A stretch of 64,000 nucleotides of DNA, taken from the NCBI GenBank assembly GCA_964412375.1, contig CAYPOD010000017.1, positions 4,650 through 68,649 on the forward strand, read 5' to 3'. How positions within the stretch are numbered: the stretch's first letter is position 1; each line of letters begins with the position of its first letter. The notes under the pieces were generated by a model. It was not told the DNA's origin. It saw only the letters and a program-made list of their open reading frames with translations, and did no database searches. Below are positions 24,446 through 32,356 of this stretch, piece by piece. Made by a program: the position numbers and the translations under genes. The DNA comes from CADEDV01 sp964412375 (GTDB taxonomy: Bacteria; Bacteroidota; Bacteroidia; Chitinophagales; Chitinophagaceae).

Positions 24446-25696
24446 TCACTTCAATTTCTTCATTTTCACCATTTCAATCCTTGTGTCGCTAACACTGATG
24501 ATGTCAAACTCATAGTCATCAATGATGATGCGTTCTTTCTGGCGGGGAATGGTTTCGTGGTAGTTGATGATATAGCCTGAGAGGGTCTCTGTCTCCCCTT
24601 TGGGAAAATCAAATCCATATTTTTTCTCTAAGTGATCCAGTTCCATACGGCCTGAAAAAATGTACTCATTATCTGCTATCTGCTTTTCTACAAATTCTTC
24701 CGTGTCATATTCATCCTGTATTTCGCCAAACAGTTCCTCCAGCACATCTTCCATGGTGATGATGCCGGCTGTGCCTCCAAATTCATCTACCACCCAGGCG
24801 ATGCTCTTTCGTTCCCTTGTAAATTTACTGATCAGGTCCGTTGCACTCATGCTTTCCGGCACTGCGGGAATGGGGTGAATGATGGCACGCAGGTCAGCAG
24901 GTCTTTTGAACATATCCAACTGATGCACATATCCGTTGATGTGATCAATGTTATTCTCATACACAACCAGCTTACTCAGTTTGGTTTCGATAAATTTATT
25001 TTTCACCGTTTCAACAGATGAGCCAATCTCCACGCCTACAATTTCCTTTCGTGGCACTAAACACTGTCGGATGCGGACATGTGGCAACTCCTGAGCATTC
25101 TCCAGCAAACGGGTGTTGCGTTCTTGTTTTTCTTCGTCCATGTTTTGCTGAAAAAGATTTTTGAGATCGCTTCGTTTGAAGGCCTCTTTCTCTTTATCCA
25201 GCCTTACGTTAAACACATATTTCAGCATCCATTCGGCCATTTTAATAAGACCTGAAGCAACGGGATAAAACATTTGGTAAAAAAAATCGGTGATATAGGC
25301 CAACTGTGTGAGCAGGGTGTTGCTGCGGGCACGGAAAATGGCACGGGGAATAAATTCTGCCAATATCAATACTACAAAAGTGGCAATAGCAATCTCGGCA
25401 ATGATGTGAACGGTGTCTGATCCTATGCTGAAGTATTTCCATACCGGCTCCATCACTGAACTGATCTGCAGACTGAAGAAAATTAAAAAAAGATTAAACC
25501 CGATCAGCGTGGTGCCGAGAAAAGTGGCCGGTGAATCTACAAACCGTGATAACAATTGCCCCGCACTGCCACCTTGTTTTTTCTTTAGTTCAATACTCAG
25601 CCGGTTGGCACTGTAAAAAGCCATTTCTATCCCGGCAAAAAAACCCATCAGCAGCAGGGTGAGCAGGAAAAACAGAATTACTTTGAACTCAATCAT
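24446..25696 (-). CDS. CorC/HlyC-type (CNNM) membrane protein with CBS domains
   Basis: This 416-residue protein starts at ATG 25696 (MIEFKVILFFLLTLLLMGFF). It has a DUF21 membrane domain of about four helices, then two CBS repeats (about residues 205-330: HVRIRQCLVPRKEIVGVE, WVVDEFGGTAGIITMEDVLE) and a CorC_HlyC domain at the C-terminus (MELDHLEKKYGFDFP). Relatives are linked to Mg2+ or Co2+ transport or gliding (GldE); in Bacteroidota GldE is related but distinct, so no symbol is assigned. The in-frame ATG at 25726 would add 10 hydrophobic residues. Confidence 0.9.
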   Translation of the reverse strand: MIEFKVILFFLLTLLLMGFFAGIEMAFYSANRLSIELKKKQGGSAGQLLSRFVDSPATFLGTTLIGFNLFLIFFSLQISSVMEPVWKYFSIGSDTVHIIAEIAIATFVVLILAEFIPRAIFRARSNTLLTQLAYITDFFYQMFYPVASGLIKMAEWMLKYVFNVRLDKEKEAFKRSDLKNLFQQNMDEEKQERNTRLLENAQELPHVRIRQCLVPRKEIVGVEIGSSVETVKNKFIETKLSKLVVYENNIDHINGYVHQLDMFKRPADLRAIIHPIPAVPESMSATDLISKFTRERKSIAWVVDEFGGTAGIITMEDVLEELFGEIQDEYDTEEFVEKQIADNEYIFSGRMELDHLEKKYGFDFPKGETETLSGYIINYHETIPRQKERIIIDDYEFDIISVSDTRIEMVKMKKLK

Positions 25697-25746
25697 AAAA
25701 TAAAGATAGCATATCTGCAATAACACGTTATTAGGCCGGAAATGAA

Positions 25747-25770
25747 GAAAGACTGCGGTTGCAGTCTTTC
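25747..25770 (-). terminator. Perfect hairpin downstream of a small membrane gene
   Basis: A 10-bp stem GAAAGACTGC/GCAGTCTTTC has a 4-nt loop (GGTT). It lies 25-48 bp beyond the stop of the 25795 gene on the minus strand, so it likely terminates that unit. The T-tract on that side is short and broken. Confidence 0.65.
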
Positions 25771-25794
25771 GGGGAAATAAGGTTCGGGCAAAGA

Positions 25795-26187
25795 TTACCC
25801 CCTGGGTTTATAAAATGCCAGTGCAAGGGAAGTAATGATGGTCAGCCAAAGGCCAATGCCATATCCCTTGCCGATCGCCTTGAAAATATTTCCGATTGAA
25901 GCTCCGTCAATCAGCGGACCGATAAAGATCATAAAGATCACTGCCAGGAAGGGAAGCCAGCCGAGCAGTCCCCTGTCGAGTATATAAGTGCCTAACAGTT
26001 CGCCAACCAGTAATAAGGCACCGGAAATCGGGATCAACAAAACGATGTATTTCTTCCAGTCGCCGCCACTTTTGCCGAAGACCATATCATAACCACTTAC
26101 GCCAAACCCGAAAGTGCTGAAATAGGCGAGGAAGAAACTGATAAGCAATATTGCCCCGCAAACGATGGTGAAAGTTTTTCTATTCAT
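25795..26187 (-). CDS. Four-helix membrane protein of unknown function
   Basis: The protein has 130 residues and four predicted helices: TFTIVCGAILLISFFLAYFS, YIVLLIPISGALLLVGEL, LGWLPFLAVIFMIFIGPLID and IGLWLTIITSLALAFY, joined by short polar loops. The first loop is FGVSGYDMVFGKSGGDW. No family is recognised. It follows the 26223 gene by 35 bp on the same strand, and both proteins have a comparable layout of helix, polar loop, then helix pairs, so they may work together. Confidence 0.72.
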   Translation of the reverse strand: MNRKTFTIVCGAILLISFFLAYFSTFGFGVSGYDMVFGKSGGDWKKYIVLLIPISGALLLVGELLGTYILDRGLLGWLPFLAVIFMIFIGPLIDGASIGNIFKAIGKGYGIGLWLTIITSLALAFYKPRG

Positions 26188-26222
26188 GTTGATTGGTTTT
26201 GGTGATTAAAAAATTAATGCTG

Positions 26223-26744
26223 TTATTTTTTGGTTCTCATTTGCTGAAAACTGAAAAATGCTGCTGCCAAAAATGCGACCAGGGCCACATAAAACCATGG
26301 TGTAAACACTACAGCGACCGTAATGCCTGCCTCTTCACCCAATCCTTCTTTTTTTATATCATTCCGTATGTCCAGCAGCAAACCAATCATAGCACCGGCA
26401 GCGAGAATTCCGGCAACCATTCTTGCAAACCTCCCCACTTTGGCTTTGATAAAAGAAGTTAACAGCCCTGCCATTGCCAGGATCAATGCTGCAAGAGCAT
26501 AAACGTTCGGGTCTTTTTTCTCATGCTTTACACCTGTATCCATACTGGTTTTTTCCTTCAAATCGCCAAATAGTGAATTGTCTGTGCCGGGTGTTTTGAT
26601 ACGAAAACCAGTTGCCAGTTCAATCCCGCTTATCTTCTGTAATGACACGTCATTGCACTTTATATCCAGAAAAGGCAAAAAGAAAAGTAAAATACCAATG
26701 GCAAATGAAAAGGAAGTTATACCCCTGGTGGCAGAAATGGCCAT
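26223..26744 (-). CDS. Membrane protein of unknown function, paralogue-like to its neighbour
   Basis: This 173-residue protein has an N-terminal helix (ITSFSFAIGILLFFLPFL), a polar loop of about 55 residues with KCNDVSLQKISGIELATGF, and three further helices (YALAALILAMAGLLTSF, VAGILAAGAMIGLLLDI, WFYVALVAFLAAAFFSF). The loop probably faces the periplasm. No family is recognised. It is upstream of the 25795 gene in the same direction. Confidence 0.7.
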   Translation of the reverse strand: MAISATRGITSFSFAIGILLFFLPFLDIKCNDVSLQKISGIELATGFRIKTPGTDNSLFGDLKEKTSMDTGVKHEKKDPNVYALAALILAMAGLLTSFIKAKVGRFARMVAGILAAGAMIGLLLDIRNDIKKEGLGEEAGITVAVVFTPWFYVALVAFLAAAFFSFQQMRTKK

Positions 26745-26820
26745 ACAGTAAGTTTGCAGAAAGATAAGTGAAACATTTTACATATCCGAACTGCAATTTC
26801 AACAGTGGTTGAAATAAAGA

Positions 26821-27705
26821 TCATTGGACAGAAAAACCAAATTTCATCCCAGCTTCTACACTACTATATTTAAAATCATTCAATCCCTGCTGGAAGCGAA
26901 GAAGAGTATTAAATTTTTTACCGCTTCGTTCTAAAAAAAGTCGGAACAGTATCGGCCTGTCACCATTGTTCTTGTAGCCAAGGTAGCCTGTCCCATAAGC
27001 CTGGATCTTCAATTTTTTGTTATTCCATTCTATCCCACTCCCAAAAAGAAACGCATCATTCTGCGGAGATGAATCCTCGTTTGTTTGCCACACCAGTAAT
27101 CCTGCCATGCAGATCCATTTCCATGCCCGGTTTTTGAATACAAAAGAACTCCCTGCGTCAACCCAGTAGGCTGGTTCATCGGCATACCGGGCAGCACCGA
27201 GCCCTCCCCCGGAAGGCATTCGTAATCCAACCCGGATTGCAGTATGAATATTTTTTCTTCTCCACTTATCCATCAATTGTATCGTAGTGTTTACCACCAC
27301 ATCTCCCACAGCACTTTTTTGATAATAATCTTCATAATAAACCCGTCTTTCCTCCTTCACCTGATGTGATACATTAAATCGTTCAAAAGGAACAAACATA
27401 GCATCCACAGAAATTTTACTGCCCTTAGGTGCATAATTGCCGTAAATCGCCACGTTATTAGTTTGATCACCTTTTGAAAAATGAAAATTCCCTGTTATAC
27501 CCAGGGATACAACGCTGTCAGCACTCCCGTTATTGATAAAGGGAACCGTAAGAGCGTTGGGACCAAAATATCTCGGACTGACGATAAGATAAGTGGACCA
27601 ATGGGAAGTGCCATTCCAGTTTACAAGATCCCTCCACCACTCAAATGTTTGAGAGTAAGCAGTTGAGTAAAACAAAAGGCCAGATAGCAGTAGCAGGCAA
27701 CGCAT
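26821..27705 (-). CDS. Secreted, probably outer-membrane beta-barrel protein, 294 aa
   Basis: A signal peptide (MRCLLLLSGLLFYSTAYSQ) is followed by many short alternating strands rich in Tyr, Trp and Phe, ending in GMKFGFSVQ, a typical barrel-type terminal strand. Segments such as WVDAGSSFVFKNRAWKWICM and LFGSGIEWNNKKLKIQAYG repeat the strand-turn pattern. No family name is recognised. It is upstream of the two small membrane genes on the minus strand but separated by 76 bp. Confidence 0.68.
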   Translation of the reverse strand: MRCLLLLSGLLFYSTAYSQTFEWWRDLVNWNGTSHWSTYLIVSPRYFGPNALTVPFINNGSADSVVSLGITGNFHFSKGDQTNNVAIYGNYAPKGSKISVDAMFVPFERFNVSHQVKEERRVYYEDYYQKSAVGDVVVNTTIQLMDKWRRKNIHTAIRVGLRMPSGGGLGAARYADEPAYWVDAGSSFVFKNRAWKWICMAGLLVWQTNEDSSPQNDAFLFGSGIEWNNKKLKIQAYGTGYLGYKNNGDRPILFRLFLERSGKKFNTLLRFQQGLNDFKYSSVEAGMKFGFSVQ

Positions 27706-27783
27706 ACATTCTTTTATATTATTTAAAAATACTAAACCCCGGTTTTATTCACACATAGTATCTTTATTTTTTAAAGTGAACTC

Positions 27784-28632
27784 ATGACAATAAACACAAT
27801 CTGCATTTGCGGGGCAGGCACCATGGGCAGCGGCATCGCACAAGTGGCGGCGCAGTCCGGCTTTCACACCATCCTGTATGAATTAAACGAGACGGTATTA
27901 GAACAAGCAAAAACCGCCATCAGCAACAGCCTGCAGAAACTAACCGAAAAGGGGAAACTGGCTACTGGTGAAAAAGAAGCAATATTGCAACGAATGCTGT
28001 TCACCACCGACCTGCATAGCTGCCTGGCCGATATTTTTATTGAAGCTATTGTTGAAAAACAAGCGATCAAAACAGCTTTATTCAACCAACTGGCTGAATT
28101 AAATCACAGCGAATGCATTTTTGCCAGCAATACTTCTTCGCTTGCTGTTACAAAAATTGCAGCCGGTGTAAAAAACCCGGAAAGGGTGATTGGCATGCAC
28201 TTTTTCAACCCTGCCCCTGTTATGAAGTTGGTAGAGGTAGTAAAATCTGATTTCACAGACTCAATGGTGGTTCATACAATCTGCGAACTGGCAAAACAGA
28301 TGGGCAAAGTTCCGGTTGTTTGCAAAGATTCCCCGGGTTTTATTGTGAACCGTGTGGCAAGACCGTATTATATTGAATCATTGCGGCTGACAGAAGAAGG
28401 GTTGACCAGTTTTGAACAAGTTGATATGTTGCTTGAAGCTTCAGGTTTCAAAATGGGCCCCTTTAAACTGATGGACCTGATCGGCAATGATGTGAACTAT
28501 GCTGTAAGTTGTTCGGTGTATGAACAATTAAATAAACCCGAACGGCTAAAACCATCCTTTATCCAGGAAGAAAAAGTAAAATCCGGAAAACTCGGTAAAA
28601 AAACCGGAAGCGGCTATTATGAATACAGCTAA
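27784..28632 (+). CDS. 3-hydroxyacyl-CoA (3-hydroxybutyryl-CoA) dehydrogenase
   Basis: This 282-residue NAD-dependent enzyme oxidises 3-hydroxyacyl-CoA in fatty acid breakdown or butanoate/phenylacetate metabolism. The Rossmann motif GAGTMGSGIAQVAA starts at residue 8. The catalytic blocks FASNTSSLAVTKIAAGV, GMHFFNPAPVMKLVEVV (His of the His-Glu pair) and GFIVNRVARPYY are intact, and the C-terminal domain ends LGKKTGSGYYEYS. The TATCTTTA at 27759-27766, 18 bp before the ATG, is a probable -7 box. The gene is related to hbd and paaH; the sequence does not separate them. Confidence 0.93.
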   Translation: MTINTICICGAGTMGSGIAQVAAQSGFHTILYELNETVLEQAKTAISNSLQKLTEKGKLATGEKEAILQRMLFTTDLHSCLADIFIEAIVEKQAIKTALFNQLAELNHSECIFASNTSSLAVTKIAAGVKNPERVIGMHFFNPAPVMKLVEVVKSDFTDSMVVHTICELAKQMGKVPVVCKDSPGFIVNRVARPYYIESLRLTEEGLTSFEQVDMLLEASGFKMGPFKLMDLIGNDVNYAVSCSVYEQLNKPERLKPSFIQEEKVKSGKLGKKTGSGYYEYS

Positions 28633-28687
28633 CCAGATAAACCGCTGACAAGAATTATCTTCGCCGCTCATTCATCAATCTATCAGT

Positions 28688-29692
28688 TTGCCTGGCAAAA
28701 TACTCATCACCGGCGGCACCGGATTTCTCGGTTCCTATATCATCAAAGTATTGGTGGAAAAAGGCTATGCCGTTAGGGCCATCTGCAGAAGCAACAATCG
28801 GCCATCATGGATAGCTGCTGAAGTGTTGGAAAAAGTGGAATGGGTGGAAGGCGATGTGCTTGATGTGGTATCCCTGCAGGATGCAATGGAAGACATTGAT
28901 ACAGTTATTCATTCGGCAGCCATTGTTTCATTCGTGGCCAAAGAAAGAGCACAAATGTATTTGGTGAATGTAGATGGCACAGCCAACGTGGTGAATGTTG
29001 CCCTGGAAAATAATATTAACCGCCTTGTGCATATCAGTTCCGTTGCGGCATTGGGACGAACCGCAGGTGGCGGCAGGGTGAATGAAGAAAAAAAATGGGA
29101 AGACACGAAAGTGAATACGCATTATGCCCGCAGCAAATACAGGGCTGAGCTGGAAGTGTGGCGGGGGATGGCAGAAGGACTGGATGCTGTGATCCTGAAC
29201 CCGAGCACCATTCTTGGTTATGGCGACTGGAACAGCAGTAGTTGCGCCATTTTTAAAAATATTTATAAAGGTTTCCGATGGTATAGTCCCGGCATCAACG
29301 GGTTTGTAGATGTGGAAGATGTGGCCAACGTAACCTTGATGCTGATGAAAAGCAATATCAGCGGTCAGCGGTTTATTGTAAATGGTGACACCTGGCCTTT
29401 TAAAAAACTTACCGACACCATTGCAGACGCTTTTGGCCGGAAAAGACCATCTGTAAAAACAACCCGCTTTTTATTGAATGTTGCCTGGAGAATGGAAAAA
29501 TTAAAATCATTCTTTACAGGTAAAAAACCTTTGCTGACAAGGGAAAGTGCAAGAGTGGCTATGAGCAAAACATGGTTTGAAAACGATAAATTACTCCGGC
29601 AATTTCCGGAATTCACCTTCACCCCGCTGGATGAAAGCATCAAAAACGCCTGTGAGAAATACGCTGGCATGGTAAATGCAATGCAACGGTAG
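28688..29692 (+). CDS. Extended SDR / NAD-dependent epimerase-dehydratase family protein
   Basis: This 334-residue protein starts at TTG 28688. Visible features are the nucleotide-binding ILITGGTGFLGSYI, the VIHSAAIVSF strand, the catalytic YARSKYRAELEVW (Tyr-x-x-x-Lys) and a variable substrate domain with LNPSTILGYGDW. Members act on sugar-nucleotides, steroids or flavonoid-like substrates; the substrate is not clear. It follows the hydroxyacyl-CoA dehydrogenase gene by 55 bp and could be co-transcribed. No ATG is available near the conserved N-terminus. Confidence 0.87.
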   Translation: MPGKILITGGTGFLGSYIIKVLVEKGYAVRAICRSNNRPSWIAAEVLEKVEWVEGDVLDVVSLQDAMEDIDTVIHSAAIVSFVAKERAQMYLVNVDGTANVVNVALENNINRLVHISSVAALGRTAGGGRVNEEKKWEDTKVNTHYARSKYRAELEVWRGMAEGLDAVILNPSTILGYGDWNSSSCAIFKNIYKGFRWYSPGINGFVDVEDVANVTLMLMKSNISGQRFIVNGDTWPFKKLTDTIADAFGRKRPSVKTTRFLLNVAWRMEKLKSFFTGKKPLLTRESARVAMSKTWFENDKLLRQFPEFTFTPLDESIKNACEKYAGMVNAMQR

Positions 29693-29729
29693 TCCTATGG
29701 ATTGTATCTTTAGTCCGCAATCATCAGCT

Positions 29730-30806
29730 ATGCAAACATTTCGTTTAGTTTTCCTGGCGTTATTTACTTTCTCAACCTTCATGGCCAGCAGCCAGTTTAC
29801 GGTCAGCGGTGTCGTGCTTGACTCTGCCACCCGTGAACCCCTCAATTCGGCTTCGGTTTTTTGCCAGAACACTACCCTGGGCACTACTACAAACAAAGAG
29901 GGTGAGTTTGTGCTGCAACTGAAATCAGGTGGGTATGAACTGGTATTCACCTATACCGGCTATCTCACACAAACTGTTCGTGTAACCGGCGAAACCAACC
30001 GGTTTGAAATTTTATTGTCAAAAGAAGATAAAAGCCTGAGTGAAGTGGTGATCACGGCCAGCAATGAAGTGGCAGATGGCTGGGAAAAATATGGCGATTT
30101 CTTTCTTCAGCATTTTATCGGCGCCACTCCTTTTGCGGAGAAATGCAGCATTCAAAACCCGGAAGCAATAAAGTTCTTCTATTACCGCCGCACTGATAAA
30201 CTGAAAATACTGGCTACCGAGCCGCTCAGGATAAGCAATGAAGCTCTTGGTTACGATTTGCATTACCAGCTTGACTCATTTGTATATTTTTACAAAACAG
30301 AATTGAGTTCTTACAGGGGCACCTGCTTCTTCACGGAAAAATTAGGAACGGTAAGCCAGGCAATGGTATGGAAAGCTAACCGTGAAAATGCTTACTATGG
30401 TTCCCGCTTGCATTTTATGCGGTCTGTTTATGACAGTACTTTAAAAAAAGAAGGATTCACCGTTTCTGTGCTGGATGAAACTGATAAAACAAAATTTGGT
30501 CTTTTGACCAATCCTTTATCGGAAAAATATTACCAGGGTGCTGACTCGCTGGATGAAGTGGAATTATTTTACCCGCAAAAGATCAGCGTAGCCTATACCA
30601 AGTCTGTTCCCGAAAATGAATACCTGCAACAGGCAGGGTTGCCAATGGATGTGGGAGTGCAGATATCCTACATTGATATGCTCCAGCCGATAGCCATTAA
30701 ACAGAATGGATATTACTATGATCAGCGGGATTGGGTGAACCAGGGATACTGGAGCTGGAAAAACCTGGCGGACCTGCTGCCTTATGATTTCTGGCCCTAT
30801 CAATGA
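29730..30806 (+). CDS. Secreted carboxypeptidase-like regulatory-domain protein
   Basis: This 358-residue protein starts at ATG 29730 with signal peptide MQTFRLVFLALFTFSTFMAS. Next comes a CarboxypepD_reg-like beta-sandwich (about residues 20-105: VSGVVLDSATREPLNSASVF, TNKEGEFVLQLKSGGYELVF), as found at the N-terminus of TonB-dependent proteins, and then a C-terminal part of unknown fold containing many aromatic residues. It may be a surface-exposed or periplasmic binding protein. The in-frame upstream ATG at 29676 would add 18 residues before the signal peptide. Its stop abuts the next gene's stop (TGATCA). Confidence 0.8.
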   Translation: MQTFRLVFLALFTFSTFMASSQFTVSGVVLDSATREPLNSASVFCQNTTLGTTTNKEGEFVLQLKSGGYELVFTYTGYLTQTVRVTGETNRFEILLSKEDKSLSEVVITASNEVADGWEKYGDFFLQHFIGATPFAEKCSIQNPEAIKFFYYRRTDKLKILATEPLRISNEALGYDLHYQLDSFVYFYKTELSSYRGTCFFTEKLGTVSQAMVWKANRENAYYGSRLHFMRSVYDSTLKKEGFTVSVLDETDKTKFGLLTNPLSEKYYQGADSLDEVELFYPQKISVAYTKSVPENEYLQQAGLPMDVGVQISYIDMLQPIAIKQNGYYYDQRDWVNQGYWSWKNLADLLPYDFWPYQ

Positions 30807-31754
30807 TCATTTCTTTCCCATCACTTTCTCCCATAGCAGGGGAATGCGTTTGATCCAGACCAGTTCTCTTTTTTTATCGGCTGCATCTTCGGCCGGTGAT
30901 CCAAAATATGTTTTGCCAGCTGCCAAAGAAGCCGCCACGCCGCTTTGTGCATAAACAACAGCACCCTGTCCGACAGTAAGTGTTTTACTTACCCCTACCT
31001 GTCCCCATAGGATTACATTATCTTCTATCGTTGTGCCTCCGGCAATTCCCACCTGCCCGGCAAACAGGCAGTTCTTTCCAACAATGGTATCGTGACCGAT
31101 ATGAACAAGATTATCCATCTTGGTGCCACGGCCAATTATGGTGTCATTCGTTACTCCGCGGTCTATTGTGCAATTGGCACCTATCTCCACGTCATTCTCA
31201 ATCACCACCCTGCCGCAACTGGTCATTTTCTTATAATGCACATCACGGCTGATCTTTTTATTATAGTAAAATGCGTCGCTGCCAATGACAGTGCCGGCCT
31301 GTATGATTACATCATCGCCAATCATGCAGTTGTCCAGTATGGTCACATTGGGGTGTATCAAACAATTCTTCCCGATGACTACCCCGTTGCCAATGAATGC
31401 TCCGGGCATGATGATGGTTCCCTCGCCAATAACAGCCGAATCACTAATGGCTTTGACCGAAGGTTGTGAAGGGTTGTAATGTTTCACAATTTTAAGATAG
31501 GCTTCAAATGGCTCTTCGGTCAGCAGCAACGCTTTTCCCTCCGGAAAATCCACTTCCTGGTTAATGATGATAAAACTTGCAGCGGACCGGATACATTTTT
31601 CATAATACTTGGGATGATCCACAAACACAAGATCACCCTCTTCCACCCGGTGAATTTCATTGATGCCTGTGGCCGAAGCGCCACTGTTGCCAATGATCCT
31701 TGCATCGATCAATGATGCGATCTCTGTTAGCGGAACCGGTTTTTTAAAACGCAT
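30807..31754 (-). CDS. LpxD-like UDP-3-O-acyl-glucosamine N-acyltransferase
   Basis: This 315-residue protein from ATG 31754 (MRFKKPVPLTEIASLIDARI) has the LpxD N-terminal substrate domain (residues 1-100) and a left-handed parallel beta-helix of hexapeptide repeats (for example VIGEGTIIMPGAFIGNGVV, IGRGTKMDNLVHIGHDTIVG) with the His-containing NLVHIGHD motif of the acyltransferase active site. It probably transfers a hydroxyacyl chain to UDP-GlcN in lipid A synthesis. No lpxA/lpxC/fabZ neighbour is in the window, so this may be a second LpxD-type gene of unknown specialisation. An ATG at 31817 would add 21 residues outside the family pattern. Confidence 0.85.
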   Translation of the reverse strand: MRFKKPVPLTEIASLIDARIIGNSGASATGINEIHRVEEGDLVFVDHPKYYEKCIRSAASFIIINQEVDFPEGKALLLTEEPFEAYLKIVKHYNPSQPSVKAISDSAVIGEGTIIMPGAFIGNGVVIGKNCLIHPNVTILDNCMIGDDVIIQAGTVIGSDAFYYNKKISRDVHYKKMTSCGRVVIENDVEIGANCTIDRGVTNDTIIGRGTKMDNLVHIGHDTIVGKNCLFAGQVGIAGGTTIEDNVILWGQVGVSKTLTVGQGAVVYAQSGVAASLAAGKTYFGSPAEDAADKKRELVWIKRIPLLWEKVMGKK

Positions 31755-32092
31755 AACGACTGGTTTTGACAAAGGTAATAAGCAGGTAAATGGTCTTGCT
31801 TTTTTAAAAATGGCCAATCAGGGGGTGCAAAGGGTCTTTTTATACCGGAAGTAGAAAATTTTTTTTATGCCCTTATAACTGTGCAAATCTCATTGTTTTT
31901 TTATAGACTATAAATTTTGTTACACAGTTCATCGCTTATTTCGATTCTACACATCTAAAAAACACAACTGATGAAATGCAGGCTGGTCAAGGGTTTCATT
32001 GAATTGATTTTTTTCAGTTGTTATAACGATCACTACCTGCAAACATTACATGTGAACATTTCATTTCAATTTCATACAAAAAACATCGTTCC

Positions 32093-32123
32093 TTATCCAC
32101 AAGCCGGATTAAAATGTGAATAA
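32093..32123. other. Pair of inverted perfect DnaA boxes
   Basis: TTATCCACA (32093-32101, plus) and TTATTCACA (32115-32123, minus) are separated by 13 bp and sit next to an AT-rich stretch that could melt. DnaA-box pairs of this quality are expected mainly at oriC or at DnaA-regulated promoters. Which one applies cannot be decided here. Confidence 0.5.
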
Positions 32124-32142
32124 AAAATTTTGGAAAATTTTT

Positions 32143-32171
32143 TTGGTTAGGGAAAATTATTTTTAATATTG
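32143..32171 (+). promoter_or_regulatory. Bacteroidota-type promoter for candidate small RNA
   Basis: TTG at 32143-32145 is followed after 18 bp by TAATATTG at 32164-32171, close to the -33 TTG and -7 TAnnTTTG consensus. The expected transcription start is about 32175-32177. Confidence 0.5.
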
Positions 32172-32174
32172 TGT

Positions 32175-32247
32175 CGGGAAATTTATTTCCCGTACTTACT
32201 AACCCATCCATATAAATGATCCCTCCGGTACTCCGGGGGGGTTTTTT
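32175..32247 (+). ncRNA. Candidate small non-coding RNA of about 75 nt
   Basis: From the predicted start the transcript begins with the hairpin CGGGAAAT/ATTTCCCG (32175-32182 with 32185-32192) and ends at a GC-rich terminator CCCTCCGG/CCGGGGGG with a TACT loop (32221-32240) followed by a T-run to 32247. No start codon and ORF of significance lies between. It does not match a family known to me. It could instead be a leader of yicC, but the terminator lies 109 bp before the yicC start. Confidence 0.45.
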
Positions 32248-32356
32248 ATTATAGCCCTGTCACTTTTTCTACTGCCAGGAGATAACATGCCAGCAAAGGG
32301 AGAATTGATTTTATTAGTAACAATAAAATACCTTTACATCAATCAAATTAATATCC

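Larger units (their letters stand above)
31755..32356. other. AT-rich gene-free region between divergent genes; possible replication-origin-type sequence
   Basis: This is about 600 bp with no convincing coding frame. Two perfect matches to the TTATNCACA DnaA-box consensus lie in opposite orientation: TTATCCACA at 32093-32101 (plus) and TTATTCACA at 32115-32123 (minus). Weaker matches are TTCTACACA at 31945-31953 (8 of 9), TGTTACACA at 31918-31926 and a minus-strand ATGTTCACA at 32051-32059 (both 7 of 9). An A/T-only-rich stretch follows at 32111-32170. A candidate small RNA begins near 32175. It could also be only an ordinary promoter region of yicC. Confidence 0.45.

Noticed and set aside
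32014..32211. 65-codon minus-strand ORF in the DnaA-box region
   Set aside because: AT-rich composition with no recognisable motif, no signal peptide and no start context; most likely chance.
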